This document shows positions 53,032 through 61,107 of a stretch of DNA of 64,000 nucleotides, piece after piece. The notes under the pieces were generated by a model. The model saw nothing but the letters and a program-made list of their open reading frames with translations. It was not told where the DNA came from and did not search any database. Positions within the stretch are counted from its first letter, which is position 1, and the number at the start of each line of letters is the position of its first letter. Origin of the DNA: Microbacterium arborescens (GTDB taxonomy: Bacteria > Actinomycetota > Actinomycetes > Actinomycetales > Microbacteriaceae); contig QNUV01000021.1 of the NCBI GenBank assembly GCA_003339645.1, positions 806,001 through 870,000 on the forward strand. Reading direction: 5' to 3'. The position numbers and the translations under genes are program-made.

Positions 53032-54291
53032 GTGACCGATGTGCTCTCCCGTTCCGTCTACCTGCGCTGGCGCAACGCCGTCTTCGCGATCTTCGCCGCG
53101 AGCGGCCTGAGCATCGCCACCTGGGCGGCGCGCGTTCCCACGATCAAAGAAGACCTCGGCATCGAGAACCGCGAGATCGGACTGGCGCTGCTCGCGATGG
53201 GGATCGCCTCGATCCTCGGGCTCTCCGCGAGCTCCGTCATCATCGCCCGGCTCGGCACCCGCACCGGCATGTTCGGGGTGCTGATCACGCTGTCGATCGG
53301 CCTCGCGATCCTCGGGCTCGGCAGCGGTTTCTTCCACTCGTACGCGATGCTCATCGTCGGGCTCGCGCTGTTCGGATTCGGCAACGGATGCCTCGACGTC
53401 ATGATGAACGTCGACGGTGCCGCCATCGAGACGCAGTCGGGTAAGACGATCCTGCCCCTGTTCCACGCCTTCTTCAGCTTCGGAACCGTGATCGGCGCGG
53501 GGCTCGGCGCCATCGCCGCGGGCCTGCGGATCGGCGTCGCGATCCACGCCGTCACCATCGCCGCCCTCATCGTGGTGCTTGCGATCGTCGCGATCGCGAA
53601 CGTCCCCCGCCGGGCGGTCACCGACGCCGTCGCCGCCGATTCCGCGGCACCCGAGGCGGCGCCCGCCGACGGTCCCGCGCCCGGCTGGCGTCAGCGCCTC
53701 GCCGTGTCGCTTTCGGCCTGGCGCGAGCCGCGGACCTACACGCTCGGCATCATCATGCTCGGCATGGCCTTCGCCGAAGGCGGTGCGAACGACTGGCTCG
53801 CGCTCGGCGTGGTCGAGCACGAGGGCGGAACCGCCGCCATCGGCGCTGCGGCCCTCACCGTCTTCAGCGTGTCGATGACCGTGGTGCGCGTCTTCGGCGG
53901 ACCCCTCGTCGACCGCTTCGGACGCGTCGCGACGCTGCGCGTGCTCGCCGTCGCCGCGACAGCCGGCATCCTGCTGTTCATCCTCGCCCCGAACCTGCCG
54001 CTCGTCTTCGTGGGCGCGGCGCTGTGGGGCATCGGGGCGTCGCTCGGCTTCCCGCTCGGGATGTCGGCCGCCGCCGACGACCCCGCCCGCGCGGCCGCGC
54101 GCGTCAGTGCCGCCGCGACGATCGGCTACGTCGCGTTCCTGTGCGGGCCGCCGATCCTCGGCTTCATCAGCGACCACATCGGCCTGCTGCCGACGCTGTT
54201 CATCCTGGTGGTGCTCGTTGCGGCATCCGGTCTCGCCTCGTCCGCCGCGAAGCCGCTGCCCGGGGCCAAGGTCGGCGCCGGGCGCCACTGA
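53032..54291 (+). CDS. MFS transporter (YbjJ-like)
   Basis: 419-residue, 12-helix transporter. Motifs: ASGLSIATWAARVPTIKEDL near residue 23, FGNGCLDVMMNVDGAAIETQ near 118 (the N-domain signature of YbjJ/FucP-like members), and FAEGGANDWLALGVVEHEGG in the C-domain. An Ala/Pro-rich loop separates the two halves (about residues 200-220). Substrate unknown; control by the divergent LacI protein suggests a sugar or sugar derivative. GTG start, leaderless. Confidence 0.9.
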   Translation: MTDVLSRSVYLRWRNAVFAIFAASGLSIATWAARVPTIKEDLGIENREIGLALLAMGIASILGLSASSVIIARLGTRTGMFGVLITLSIGLAILGLGSGFFHSYAMLIVGLALFGFGNGCLDVMMNVDGAAIETQSGKTILPLFHAFFSFGTVIGAGLGAIAAGLRIGVAIHAVTIAALIVVLAIVAIANVPRRAVTDAVAADSAAPEAAPADGPAPGWRQRLAVSLSAWREPRTYTLGIIMLGMAFAEGGANDWLALGVVEHEGGTAAIGAAALTVFSVSMTVVRVFGGPLVDRFGRVATLRVLAVAATAGILLFILAPNLPLVFVGAALWGIGASLGFPLGMSAAADDPARAAARVSAAATIGYVAFLCGPPILGFISDHIGLLPTLFILVVLVAASGLASSAAKPLPGAKVGAGRH

Positions 54292-54301
54292 CCCGTCGCG
54301 C

Positions 54302-54383
54302 GAGGTCCGCGCCGCGTCACCGCGCCGCGAGGTCCCAGTTTGGCCGGGTATCCCGCCGCCATTCCCGGCCCAACTGGGACCTC
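54302..54383. repeat. Long hairpin with GAGGTCC units between convergent genes
   Basis: Arms GAGGTCCCAGTTTGGCCGGG (54329-54348) and CCCGGCCCAACTGGGACCTC (54364-54383) pair at 19 of 20 positions around a 15-base loop. A further GAGGTCC lies at 54302-54308. There is no T run. It sits in the 265-base gap between the MFS stop and the convergent TetR stop, so it may terminate both, but arm length and the extra unit also fit a repeat element. No gene is visible in the rest of the gap (54384-54556). Confidence 0.75.
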
Positions 54384-54556
54384 GGCGGAGCGGTGAAGCG
54401 GGCGGGGGCAGATGGCCTGGCGGACGAGTCGGGGTCGTGTGAGCCGAGCCGGTCCCGTCCGGTCAACAGGCTCAACCGTGCTCGCTGACGGCCCGCGGGG
54501 CTTCAACGGCAGGTGAGCCTGACGACGGGACAACCGGCAGATGCCGGCGCGGTAGC

Positions 54557-55156
54557 TCAGAACCGCGGCGGCGGCACCCCCATGCCGCGCAGCAGGCCGT
54601 ACACCGCGTCGACGAGAGATCCGGCCGGGACCGGCGCTGCAACCGCGTCGGCTGCGGCTCCGTCGAAGAGCCAGCGGATCGCGCGAGCCTGGCCGGTGCA
54701 CCTCGCCGGGTCTGCATCGAGAGCCTGCGCGAGGTGCTGCGCGAGGAAGTCGTCGATCGCCGCGGTCTCGGCGGCGAGCGCTTCGCGGACGGGCTCGAGC
54801 CGTTCGACGTCGCCGATCGCCCGGACGAGACCGGGGTACAGCTCGTCGGCGAGCTCGGTCTCGACGTGGGCGGCATAGGCCAGAACGGCATCCGTGCCTG
54901 CAGCTCTTCCGGTGATCTCCCCGAGCGCCCGAGCCGTCTCCGCACGCCCCAGCTCCAGCACTCCGACCAGGAGGTCGAGCTTCGTCGGGAAGTAGTGGAA
55001 CAGCGTGCCCGACGACACGCCCGCGCGACGGTGGATCGACGCAGTGGTGGCGGCCGCGTATCCGGATGCGGCGAACTCGGCCGCCGCGGCATCCAAGATC
55101 GCCGAACGTCGCTCTTCGAAGCGTTCTGGATCGCGTCGGCGTGGCACGGGAGCCAC
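54557..55156 (-). CDS. TetR family transcriptional regulator
   Basis: 199-residue repressor. HTH ATTASIHRRAGVSSGTLFHYFPTK (about residues 34-57), typical AcrR-like. The C-terminal domain (DAVLAYAAHVETELADELYPG near 88) binds an unknown ligand. Start either GTG 55156 or GTG 55147; the latter lies seven bases after TATCGT and would give a leaderless mRNA. Divergent from a CPBP membrane protease, with the palindrome CTAGAGTGCCCACTCTAG between. Confidence 0.88.
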   Translation of the reverse strand: MAPVPRRRDPERFEERRSAILDAAAAEFAASGYAAATTASIHRRAGVSSGTLFHYFPTKLDLLVGVLELGRAETARALGEITGRAAGTDAVLAYAAHVETELADELYPGLVRAIGDVERLEPVREALAAETAAIDDFLAQHLAQALDADPARCTGQARAIRWLFDGAAADAVAAPVPAGSLVDAVYGLLRGMGVPPPRF

Positions 55157-55175
55157 GATAACCCGCCGATCGTTA

Positions 55176-55205
55176 CTAGAGTGCCCACTCTAGAGCAGCT
55201 AATCT
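55176..55205 (+). promoter_or_regulatory. TetR-type palindrome and leaderless -10 of the CPBP gene
   Basis: CTAGAGTGCCCACTCTAG (55176-55193) is a perfect 8-2-8 palindrome. TAATCT (55200-55205) follows and lies six bases before the GTG at 55212. The palindrome covers the -35/spacer of the CPBP promoter and the start region of the divergent TetR promoter. Confidence 0.7.
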
Positions 55206-55211
55206 GCTTTC

Positions 55212-55934
55212 GTGGAACCTGAATCGAACCCCGTCGCGGCACCGCAATCGCAGCGCCCGCGCACCCGGGCACGCGCGTGGGTCACCGCGCTCGTGGGCAT
55301 CGGTCTCGCGTGGTCACCGATGTGGCTACCGGAGGTGCTTCGCGCCGTCGGAGCCGACCCGCGCCCCCCGCTCGCGGCGATCGGGCTCGCGGGACCGGCG
55401 GCCTCGATCTTCTGGAACTGGCTCGCGACGGCGCTCGTCCTCGCGTGGGTGTTCGGTGTCGAGCGGCGCGGGCTGTCGTCTCTGCGCATCGTGCGGCCGA
55501 CCGGCAAAGACCTCGAGTGGGCGCTCATCTTCTTCGGTGGCGCCATGGCCTGGAGCTGGCTGGCGCAGCTCATCCGTCCGCAGAACGCACCCGACACCGG
55601 CTCCGCCACCATCGCGGCGCTCCCGATCCTGACCGTCGGCGCGATGATCCTGAGCGCCGCGATCTGCGAAGAGATCCTGTTCCGCGGCTACCCGCTCGAA
55701 CGGCTGACCCAGCTCACCCGGCGACGCGGGGTCGCGGTCGCCACGACGCTTCCGTTCTTCGTCGTGCCACATCTGTTCACCTTCGGACCCGAGTGGCTTC
55801 TCTACCACGCGAGCGGAACCGTGGCGATCTACGTGCTGTACCTCTGGCGCCGTAACCTCGTCGCCTGCATGGTGCTCCACGCAGCCGTGAACGCACCCAT
55901 CCTCATCCCGACCGTCGCCGCGCATATCGGCTGA
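55212..55934 (+). CDS. CPBP family intramembrane metalloprotease
   Basis: 240-residue, about seven-helix protein. The Rce1/CPBP motifs are present: EEILFRGYPLERL (EExxxR, near residue 155), FFVVPHLFTF (FxxxxH, near 182) and VLHAAVNAPI (HxxxN, near 222). Bacterial members can cleave membrane proteins or protect against self-made bacteriocins; no peptide gene is adjacent. GTG start, leaderless. Probably repressed by the divergent TetR protein. Confidence 0.9.
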   Translation: MEPESNPVAAPQSQRPRTRARAWVTALVGIGLAWSPMWLPEVLRAVGADPRPPLAAIGLAGPAASIFWNWLATALVLAWVFGVERRGLSSLRIVRPTGKDLEWALIFFGGAMAWSWLAQLIRPQNAPDTGSATIAALPILTVGAMILSAAICEEILFRGYPLERLTQLTRRRGVAVATTLPFFVVPHLFTFGPEWLLYHASGTVAIYVLYLWRRNLVACMVLHAAVNAPILIPTVAAHIG

Positions 55935-55981
55935 ACACGCGGGCGCGCGCCCGCGCCGGTACTCTGCCAGGATCATCCGCG

Positions 55982-56572
55982 ATGACGATCTCCACACAGC
56001 CCTGGCATCTCCCGGCATCCGACACCGGCGTCCACCTCGACATAATTCCCGAGCAGGTTCTCCATGCCCTCGGGGCAGGTGACACGGCGAACCTCGATCC
56101 GATCTACGCCAACCCGTTCCTCACAGGCCCGGAATGTGACTGGCTCTGGCGGCACCGCAGCGCACAGGTCGGGAACGCGCCTGGTGACGCTCCGTGGATC
56201 ACCCGGCTCATCATCGATCCCCAGCGCGACGTCGCCGTCGGAGTGGCCGGCTTCCACGGCCCGCCTGATGAGGGCGGAATGGTCGAGGTCGGCTACCGCG
56301 TAGACCCCGAGCTGCGACGCCGCGGATATGCGCGGCAGGCTCTCGAGATACTCCTGGACGTCGCCCGCACCCACCCCGATGTGCGCACGGTGCGCGCGAC
56401 GATCAGCCCTGACAACGTCGCGTCACGAGCGCTCATCGACGGTTACGGGTTCGTCGAGCGCGGCGAGCAGTGGGATGACGAGGACGGCCGGGAGATCATC
56501 TACGAGCTCTCCGTCGCCGATGCCGACACCGACGCCGAGGCCGACGCCGCCACCGACGCCGCCCAGCGATAG
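55982..56572 (+). CDS. GNAT family N-acetyltransferase
   Basis: 196-residue enzyme of the RimJ/RimL-like GNAT group: VEVGYRVDPELRRRGYARQALEIL (about residues 101-124) holds the acetyl-CoA loop, followed by ISPDNVASRALIDGYGFVER. The C-terminal 17 residues are an Asp/Ala repeat (DADTDAEADAATDAAQR), absent in most relatives. TACTCT (55960-55965) lies 16 bases before the ATG. The nucS gene begins 17 bases after the stop with its own hexamer. Confidence 0.88.
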   Translation: MTISTQPWHLPASDTGVHLDIIPEQVLHALGAGDTANLDPIYANPFLTGPECDWLWRHRSAQVGNAPGDAPWITRLIIDPQRDVAVGVAGFHGPPDEGGMVEVGYRVDPELRRRGYARQALEILLDVARTHPDVRTVRATISPDNVASRALIDGYGFVERGEQWDDEDGREIIYELSVADADTDAEADAATDAAQR

Positions 56573-56588
56573 CGCTTAGGCTCGACGG

Positions 56589-57287
56589 GTGCGTCTGGTC
56601 ATCGCCCGCTGCTCCGTTCAGTACACGGGGCGCCTCAATGCTCACCTTCCGCTGGCTACTCGGCTGCTGGTGCACAAAGGCGACGGCAGCCTGCTCGTGC
56701 ACTCCGACGGCGGGTCGTACAAGCCACTCAACTGGATGAGTCCGCCGTGCACCCTCACGGTCGAGACTCCCGAGGACGACCCGGATGTCGAGGAGCAGGT
56801 CGTCGAGCAGTGGCGGGTGACCCACGCGAAGTCGGGCGACACCCTCGTCGTGCGCATCTACGAGATGATCCACGACTCGTCGCACGAGCTCGGCGTCGAC
56901 CCCGGTCTCATCAAGGACGGCGTCGAAGCCGACCTGCAGCGGCTGCTGGCCGAGCAGGTCGAGGTCATCGGCGAGGACCTGACGCTCGTCCGACGCGAGT
57001 TCCCGACCGCGATCGGCCCGGTCGACCTGCTGCTGCGCGATCCCGCGGGCGGCACGATCGCCGTCGAGGTCAAGCGCCGCGGCGACATCGACGGCGTCGA
57101 GCAGCTCACGCGCTACCTCGAGCTGCTCGGCCGTGACCCGCACCTCGCGCCCGTGTCGGGTGTGTTCGCCGCACAGGAGATCAAGCCGCAGGCGAAAGTG
57201 CTCGCTACAGATCGCGGCATCCGCTGTGTCACGCTCGACTACGACGCCATGAAGGGCATCGAGTCGGGCGCACCGCGCCTGTTCTGA
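56589..57287 (+). CDS. nucS: Mismatch-specific endonuclease NucS/EndoMS
   Basis: 232-residue enzyme that makes double-strand cuts at mismatches, replacing MutSL in actinobacteria. N-terminal DNA-binding/dimerisation domain ([19 protein letters not shown]), C-terminal RecB-like nuclease: [23 protein letters not shown] gives the D-x(n)-E-V-K catalytic set (near residues 140-160), with QLTRYLE after it. The C-terminus ends in RLF, where the sliding-clamp contact lies in related proteins. GTG start six bases after TAGGCT (56577-56582). Confidence 0.96.
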   Translation: MRLVIARCSVQYTGRLNAHLPLATRLLVHKGDGSLLVHSDGGSYKPLNWMSPPCTLTVETPEDDPDVEEQVVEQWRVTHAKSGDTLVVRIYEMIHDSSHELGVDPGLIKDGVEADLQRLLAEQVEVIGEDLTLVRREFPTAIGPVDLLLRDPAGGTIAVEVKRRGDIDGVEQLTRYLELLGRDPHLAPVSGVFAAQEIKPQAKVLATDRGIRCVTLDYDAMKGIESGAPRLF

Positions 57288-57314
57288 CGCGGCGCGCCCG
57301 CGACCACGAACCCG

Positions 57315-58187
57315 TCAGGAACCGAGCTTCGACAGCTCCTCGAACTCGTCGTCGGTCAGCTCGATCTCGGCGCCGCGGAGGTTGTCCTCGAGGTGCGCGA
57401 CGCTCGAGGTGCCCGGGATCGGCAGCATGACCGGCGAGCGCTTGAGCAGCCACGCGAGGGCGATCTGGGCGGGGGATGCCTGCTTGCGCTCAGCGAGCTC
57501 GCTGAGCGGCGAGTCGGCACCGGTCAGGCCGCCGGTCGCGAGCGGGAACCACGGGATGAATCCGATGCCCTGCTCCGTCGACCAGTCGAGCAGCTCCTCG
57601 GCATCCCGCTTCTGCAGGTTGTAGAGGTTCTGCACCGACACGATCGTCGCGATCTGCTGGGCGGCCCTGACCTCATCGACGGTGACCTCGGAGAGTCCGA
57701 TGTGGCGGATCTTGCCCTCGTCCTGCAGCTTCTTCAGCTCGCCGACCTGGTCCTCGAGGGGAACCTGCGGGTCGATGCGGTGCAGCTGGAAGAGGTCGAT
57801 GCGGTCGAGTCCGAGACGGCGGAGGCTCATCTCGGCCTCCTGGCGCAGGTACTCGGGGCGCCCGAGCGGCGGCCACTCGTTGGGCCCAGTGCGCGTGAGG
57901 CCGGCCTTCGTCGCGATCACGACGTCGTCGCCATAGGGGTGCAGCGCCTCCTTGAGGAGCTCCTCGGCGACGTAGGGTCCGTACGAGTCGGCGGTGTCGA
58001 AGAAGTTCACGCCGAGCTCGACGGCGCGCTTGAGCACGCGGATCGCCTCGTCGTGATCCTTCGGCGGACCCCAGACGCCGGGGCCGGTGAGCTGCATCGT
58101 GCCGTAGCCGAGGCGGTTGACCTCGAGGTCGCCGCCGATGCGGAAGGTGCCGGAAGCGTGGGCTGAGGACGTGCTGGATGTCGTCAT
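57315..58187 (-). CDS. Aldo/keto reductase
   Basis: 290-residue NADPH-dependent (beta/alpha)8 oxidoreductase. Catalytic tetrad: Asp and Tyr in FFDTADSYGPYVAEELL (near residue 60), Lys in VVIATKAG (near 90), His in LFQLHRIDPQ (near 134). The C-terminal cofactor segment PIPGTSSVAHLEDNLRGAEI is typical. Substrate unknown. The ATG at 58187 is the only plausible start before the conserved region; its ribosome site is weak. Divergent from a TetR regulator. Confidence 0.92.
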   Translation of the reverse strand: MTTSSTSSAHASGTFRIGGDLEVNRLGYGTMQLTGPGVWGPPKDHDEAIRVLKRAVELGVNFFDTADSYGPYVAEELLKEALHPYGDDVVIATKAGLTRTGPNEWPPLGRPEYLRQEAEMSLRRLGLDRIDLFQLHRIDPQVPLEDQVGELKKLQDEGKIRHIGLSEVTVDEVRAAQQIATIVSVQNLYNLQKRDAEELLDWSTEQGIGFIPWFPLATGGLTGADSPLSELAERKQASPAQIALAWLLKRSPVMLPIPGTSSVAHLEDNLRGAEIELTDDEFEELSKLGS

Positions 58188-58277
58188 GAGGATGTCAGCG
58201 CGCGGGAGCCGCGAGACATTCCCGCCACCCGCATAGCCACCCCGGCGGGCCTCATGAGCGAGACCCATAATGGGGCG

Positions 58278-58877
58278 GTGCCGAAGATCACCGCTGCGAC
58301 CGTCGCAGAACACCGCGTCGCTCAACACGGAACCCTCCTCGCCTCGGCGAAGGCGATCATCGCCGAGGCCGGCGTCGCCGCCATCACCCCGCGTTCCGTG
58401 TGCGAAAGGGCCGGCCTCTCCCGGTCGAGCTTCTATGAGTACTTCCCATCGAAGGACGACCTCCTCGCCGCGATCGCGATGCAGGCGTTCGAGGAGTGGG
58501 GGGCGGAGCTCGAGGCCGCGATGGATGCCGCCGGGCCGGGGCGTGATCGCTTGCACGCCTACGTCACCGCGACGATCCGGATGACGGCCGACGGCAAGCA
58601 CACGCTCGCAACGGGGCTCCAGCAGACCGACATCTCGCCGAGGAACGTCGAGGCGATCATGGCGATGCACGACGCACTCACGGCGCCGTTGCGTCACCTC
58701 CTCGAGGAGCTGGGAATCCCGGATGCCGCAACCCGTGCGGCCCTCGTTCAGGGCGTCATCACCGCCGGCATGCAGCTCGTGGAGCACGGGGTCGACGCCG
58801 ACGACGTGATCGCCGGCGTCATCGGGGTTCTCGATGGAGGCGTGCACGGCGCATGTGAACTTGTCCCTCGTAGGTGA
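58278..58877 (+). CDS. TetR family transcriptional regulator
   Basis: 199-residue regulator. HTH ITPRSVCERAGLSRSSFYEYFPSKDDLLA (in part; about residues 35-60). The C-terminal domain contains LATGLQQTDISPRNVEAIMA. The GTG at 58278 lies six bases after CATAAT; an ATG 24 bases upstream is possible but would add an unusual N-terminus. Divergent from the aldo/keto reductase across 90 bases, which it may regulate; the 90 bases contain CTCATGAG (58251-58258) but no longer palindrome. Confidence 0.86.
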   Translation: MPKITAATVAEHRVAQHGTLLASAKAIIAEAGVAAITPRSVCERAGLSRSSFYEYFPSKDDLLAAIAMQAFEEWGAELEAAMDAAGPGRDRLHAYVTATIRMTADGKHTLATGLQQTDISPRNVEAIMAMHDALTAPLRHLLEELGIPDAATRAALVQGVITAGMQLVEHGVDADDVIAGVIGVLDGGVHGACELVPRR

Positions 58878-58972
58878 CAGCCTGTCGGCAAGACACTGCG
58901 ACCGCGTGCTGGAGATGGCCGACGGCGCCCTCACGCCGTACTCCGTGTCATCGCGCACATAGGGTGGGACCT

Positions 58973-59644
58973 ATGACCCGATCGCCGTTCTCCTGCGTGC
59001 TGTGGGACATCGACGGCACAGTCGTCGATGCGTCCGAAGGCATCCTCCGCCGCCTCACCATCACGCTCGAGCACTTCGGCCACCCCGCGCCGACGCGTGA
59101 GGAGCTCATCCACTGGATCGGTCCGCCGATGCACGAGTCGTTCCAGACGAACCTCGGGATGACGCCCGAGAAGGCGACCGAGGCGGTGTCGTTCTACCGC
59201 GTGCTCGGCAAGGCCGACGGTTACACGACCGGTGCTCGCCTCTATCCCGGCGTCGCCGACCTCATGGTCGAGCTGGATGAGGCCGGCGTGCCGCAGTCGA
59301 CGGCGAGCTCGAAGCCCGAGATCCAGGTGCGGGCGCTCATGGAGCACTTCGGCCTCGCTCCGCGGCTGCGCGAGATCGTCGGGGCCACGAGCGACGAGAA
59401 GACGCTCAGCTCGAAGTCGGACATCGTGGCGGAGGCTCTCCGACGCCTGGCGGCCGACGGCATCGACGTGTCGCGACCCGTTCTCATCGGAGATCGCCAC
59501 CACGACGTCGAGGGCGGCGCCGCGAACGACGTGCCCGTCATCTTCGTGTCGTGGGGCTTCAGCACCCCCGACGAGGCGAACGGCGCGATCGCCGTGGCGG
59601 CCGACATCGACGAGCTGCGTAGGCAGCTGCTCCCTGCCGGCTGA
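58973..59644 (+). CDS. HAD family hydrolase (phosphoglycolate phosphatase-like)
   Basis: 223-residue phosphatase: motif I WDIDGTVVDASEG (near residue 11), motif II STASSKPE, motif III Lys in SSKSDIVAEAL, motif IV LIGDRHHDVEGGAAND. The Gph-like helical cap is present. Natural substrate unknown. The ATG at 58973 lies seven bases after TAGGGT (58960-58965), supporting this start over one 99 bases upstream. The 95 bases before it contain nothing else recognisable. Confidence 0.9.
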   Translation: MTRSPFSCVLWDIDGTVVDASEGILRRLTITLEHFGHPAPTREELIHWIGPPMHESFQTNLGMTPEKATEAVSFYRVLGKADGYTTGARLYPGVADLMVELDEAGVPQSTASSKPEIQVRALMEHFGLAPRLREIVGATSDEKTLSSKSDIVAEALRRLAADGIDVSRPVLIGDRHHDVEGGAANDVPVIFVSWGFSTPDEANGAIAVAADIDELRRQLLPAG

Positions 59645-59665
59645 GCGTCGGGGCACTCCCCCATT

Positions 59666-59708
59666 CGACGCCCGGGCTGCGTGCCAGAAATGCAGCGCCC
59701 GGGCGTCG
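59666..59708. terminator. Hairpin after the HAD gene
   Basis: CGACGCCCGGGCTGC (59666-59680) pairs with GCAGCGCCCGGGCGTCG (59692-59708), one two-base bulge, loop GTGCCAGAAAT. No T run. Likely terminator, 21 bases after the HAD stop. A smaller hairpin GTCACGC/GCGTGAC follows at 59727-59743. Confidence 0.6.
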
Positions 59709-59818
59709 ACGGATCCCCCCGGATACGTCACGCGATGCGTGACGGGATAAGCGTACTGATCTTCGCCGCGCACCGATACCCATAAATGAGACGGATTTCA
59801 TCCGCGTAGCGTGCCGGT

Positions 59819-60310
59819 GTGACTCATGTGGATCTCCGCCCCTTCGACGATGACGACGCGGATGCCGTCTTCGAGATGATGCGCGACCCGGATGCCGTCG
59901 CTCGGGCCGCGTTCACCGCCGACGACCCCTCCGACCGGGCAGCGTTCGACGCCTGGCTCGAGCGCCACCGCGCCGACGACCGGGTCTCGATGTTCGTCGT
60001 GACCGACGACGGCGGCTTCGCCGGCACCGCCGCGGCCTTCACGGTGGACGGCGACCGCGAGGTCACCTTCTGGATCACCCGAAACGCGCGGGGCCGCGGT
60101 GTCGCGTCCGCCGCCCTGCGCCTGCTTGTCGCCCGTGAGGCCGAGCGTCCGCTCTACGCGCGGGTCGCCGCGGACAACGCGGCATCCATCGCCGTCCTCA
60201 CCAAGAACGGCTTCAGCGAGATCCGGCGGCAGCGCGCCTTCGCCCCCGCCCGCGGCGAGGAGATCGACGAGCTCGTGTTCGCCCTCCCGCCCACGCTCGA
60301 CGGGATCTGA
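59819..60310 (+). CDS. GNAT family N-acetyltransferase
   Basis: 163-residue RimJ/RimL-like acetyltransferase. VTFWITRNARGRGVASAALRLL (near residue 82) is the acetyl-CoA loop; ADNAASIAVLTKNGFSEIRR follows at about 119. GTG start six bases after TAGCGT (59807-59812). A small inverted repeat CGGATTTCATCCG (59792-59804) sits just upstream of the -10 box and may be an operator. The 113 bases after the stop contain no clear hairpin. Confidence 0.88.
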   Translation: MTHVDLRPFDDDDADAVFEMMRDPDAVARAAFTADDPSDRAAFDAWLERHRADDRVSMFVVTDDGGFAGTAAAFTVDGDREVTFWITRNARGRGVASAALRLLVAREAERPLYARVAADNAASIAVLTKNGFSEIRRQRAFAPARGEEIDELVFALPPTLDGI

Positions 60311-60423
60311 CCGGCGCCCTGAGAAGTCAGGCCTCATCCAGAGCACTGACTGTACCGGCGTCAGCAGCCGCGAACCAGCGGCACTCCTCCTCACGGCACC
60401 TGACACCGAAAGAAGGAGTTCTC

Positions 60424-60630
60424 ATGGGAACCGTTCACCGCTCCGCCAAGACCGGCCGATTCGTGTCGAAGGCAACCACCGCCCGCTGGCCCGATAAGAC
60501 CACCACCGAGCGGGTGGGCTCCGGCACCAGCAACTCGACCACGGTACACCGTTCGGCCTCGTCCGGCCGGTTCGTGACCGAGTCGACTGCCAAGCGCAAC
60601 CCGGATGGAACGATCAGCCAGCGCGTCTGA
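60424..60630 (+). CDS. 68-residue protein of two tandem repeats
   Basis: Very small basic protein made of two similar units of about 28 residues: VHRSAKTGRFVSKATTARWP followed by DKTTTERV (from residue 4), and VHRSASSGRFVTESTAKRNP followed by DGTISQRV (from residue 41). An excellent ribosome site GAAGGAG precedes the ATG and a strong terminator follows, so it is a real, separately expressed gene. No membrane segment, cysteine or known domain. Short proteins of this composition occur in actinobacteria; function unknown. Confidence 0.85.
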   Translation: MGTVHRSAKTGRFVSKATTARWPDKTTTERVGSGTSNSTTVHRSASSGRFVTESTAKRNPDGTISQRV

Positions 60631-60638
60631 TCCCCGCT

Positions 60639-60672
60639 CGGAGGCCCGCACGCTCAGGCGTGCGGGCCTCCG
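60639..60672. terminator. Strong bidirectional terminator
   Basis: Perfect 15-bp stem CGGAGGCCCGCACGC (60639-60653) and GCGTGCGGGCCTCCG (60658-60672) with the tetraloop TCAG. It lies 8 bases after the small repeat-protein gene and 22 bases after (on the minus strand) the end of the arsenic operon, and probably stops both. Confidence 0.88.
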
Positions 60673-60694
60673 TCATGCGTGAGGTGCTGCCATG

Positions 60695-61096
60695 TCAGAC
60701 GAGCTCGCTCACGAGCTGCTCGATACGCGCACGGATGTCGTCGCGGATGGGGCGGACAGCGTCGATGCCCTGCCCGGCGGGGTCGTCGAGCTTCCAGTCC
60801 TCATAACGTTTGCCGGGGAAGAAGGGGCACGCGTCGCCGCAGCCCATGGTGATGACGACGTCGGAGGCCTGCACGGCTTCGGTGGTGAGAACCTTCGGCT
60901 GTTCCGCGGTGATGTCGATGCCCAGCTCGGCCATCGCCTGAACAGCGGTGGGGTTGATCTGGTCCGCTGGCATCGACCCCGCGGAGCGGACCTCGATGCG
61001 GTCGCCGGCGATGTCGCGCAGGAATCCCGCGGCCATCTGGGAGCGGCCGGCGTTGTGGACGCAGACGAACAGGACGGAGGGCTTGGTGTCGGTCAT
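60695..61096 (-). CDS. arsC: Arsenate reductase, low-molecular-weight phosphatase type
   Basis: 133-residue enzyme. The catalytic loop VCVHNAGRSQMAAGF (C-x5-R-S, Cys near residue 12) is the PTPase P-loop of thioredoxin- or mycothiol-linked ArsC. MGCGDACPFFPGKRYEDW (near residues 84-101) holds the other redox cysteines. It reduces arsenate to arsenite for export by Acr3. GGAG lies five bases before the ATG. Last gene of the ars operon; 11 bases after the fusion gene. Confidence 0.94.
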   Translation of the reverse strand: MTDTKPSVLFVCVHNAGRSQMAAGFLRDIAGDRIEVRSAGSMPADQINPTAVQAMAELGIDITAEQPKVLTTEAVQASDVVITMGCGDACPFFPGKRYEDWKLDDPAGQGIDAVRPIRDDIRARIEQLVSELV

Positions 61097-61107
61097 GATG
61101 GCTCCGG

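Noticed and set aside
54550-54566. GCGGTAGCTCAGAACCGC looks like a tRNA D-stem/D-loop (GGTAGCTCAG).
   Set aside because: No anticodon arm, T-loop (GTTCGA) or acceptor pairing around it; it is the stop region of the TetR gene.
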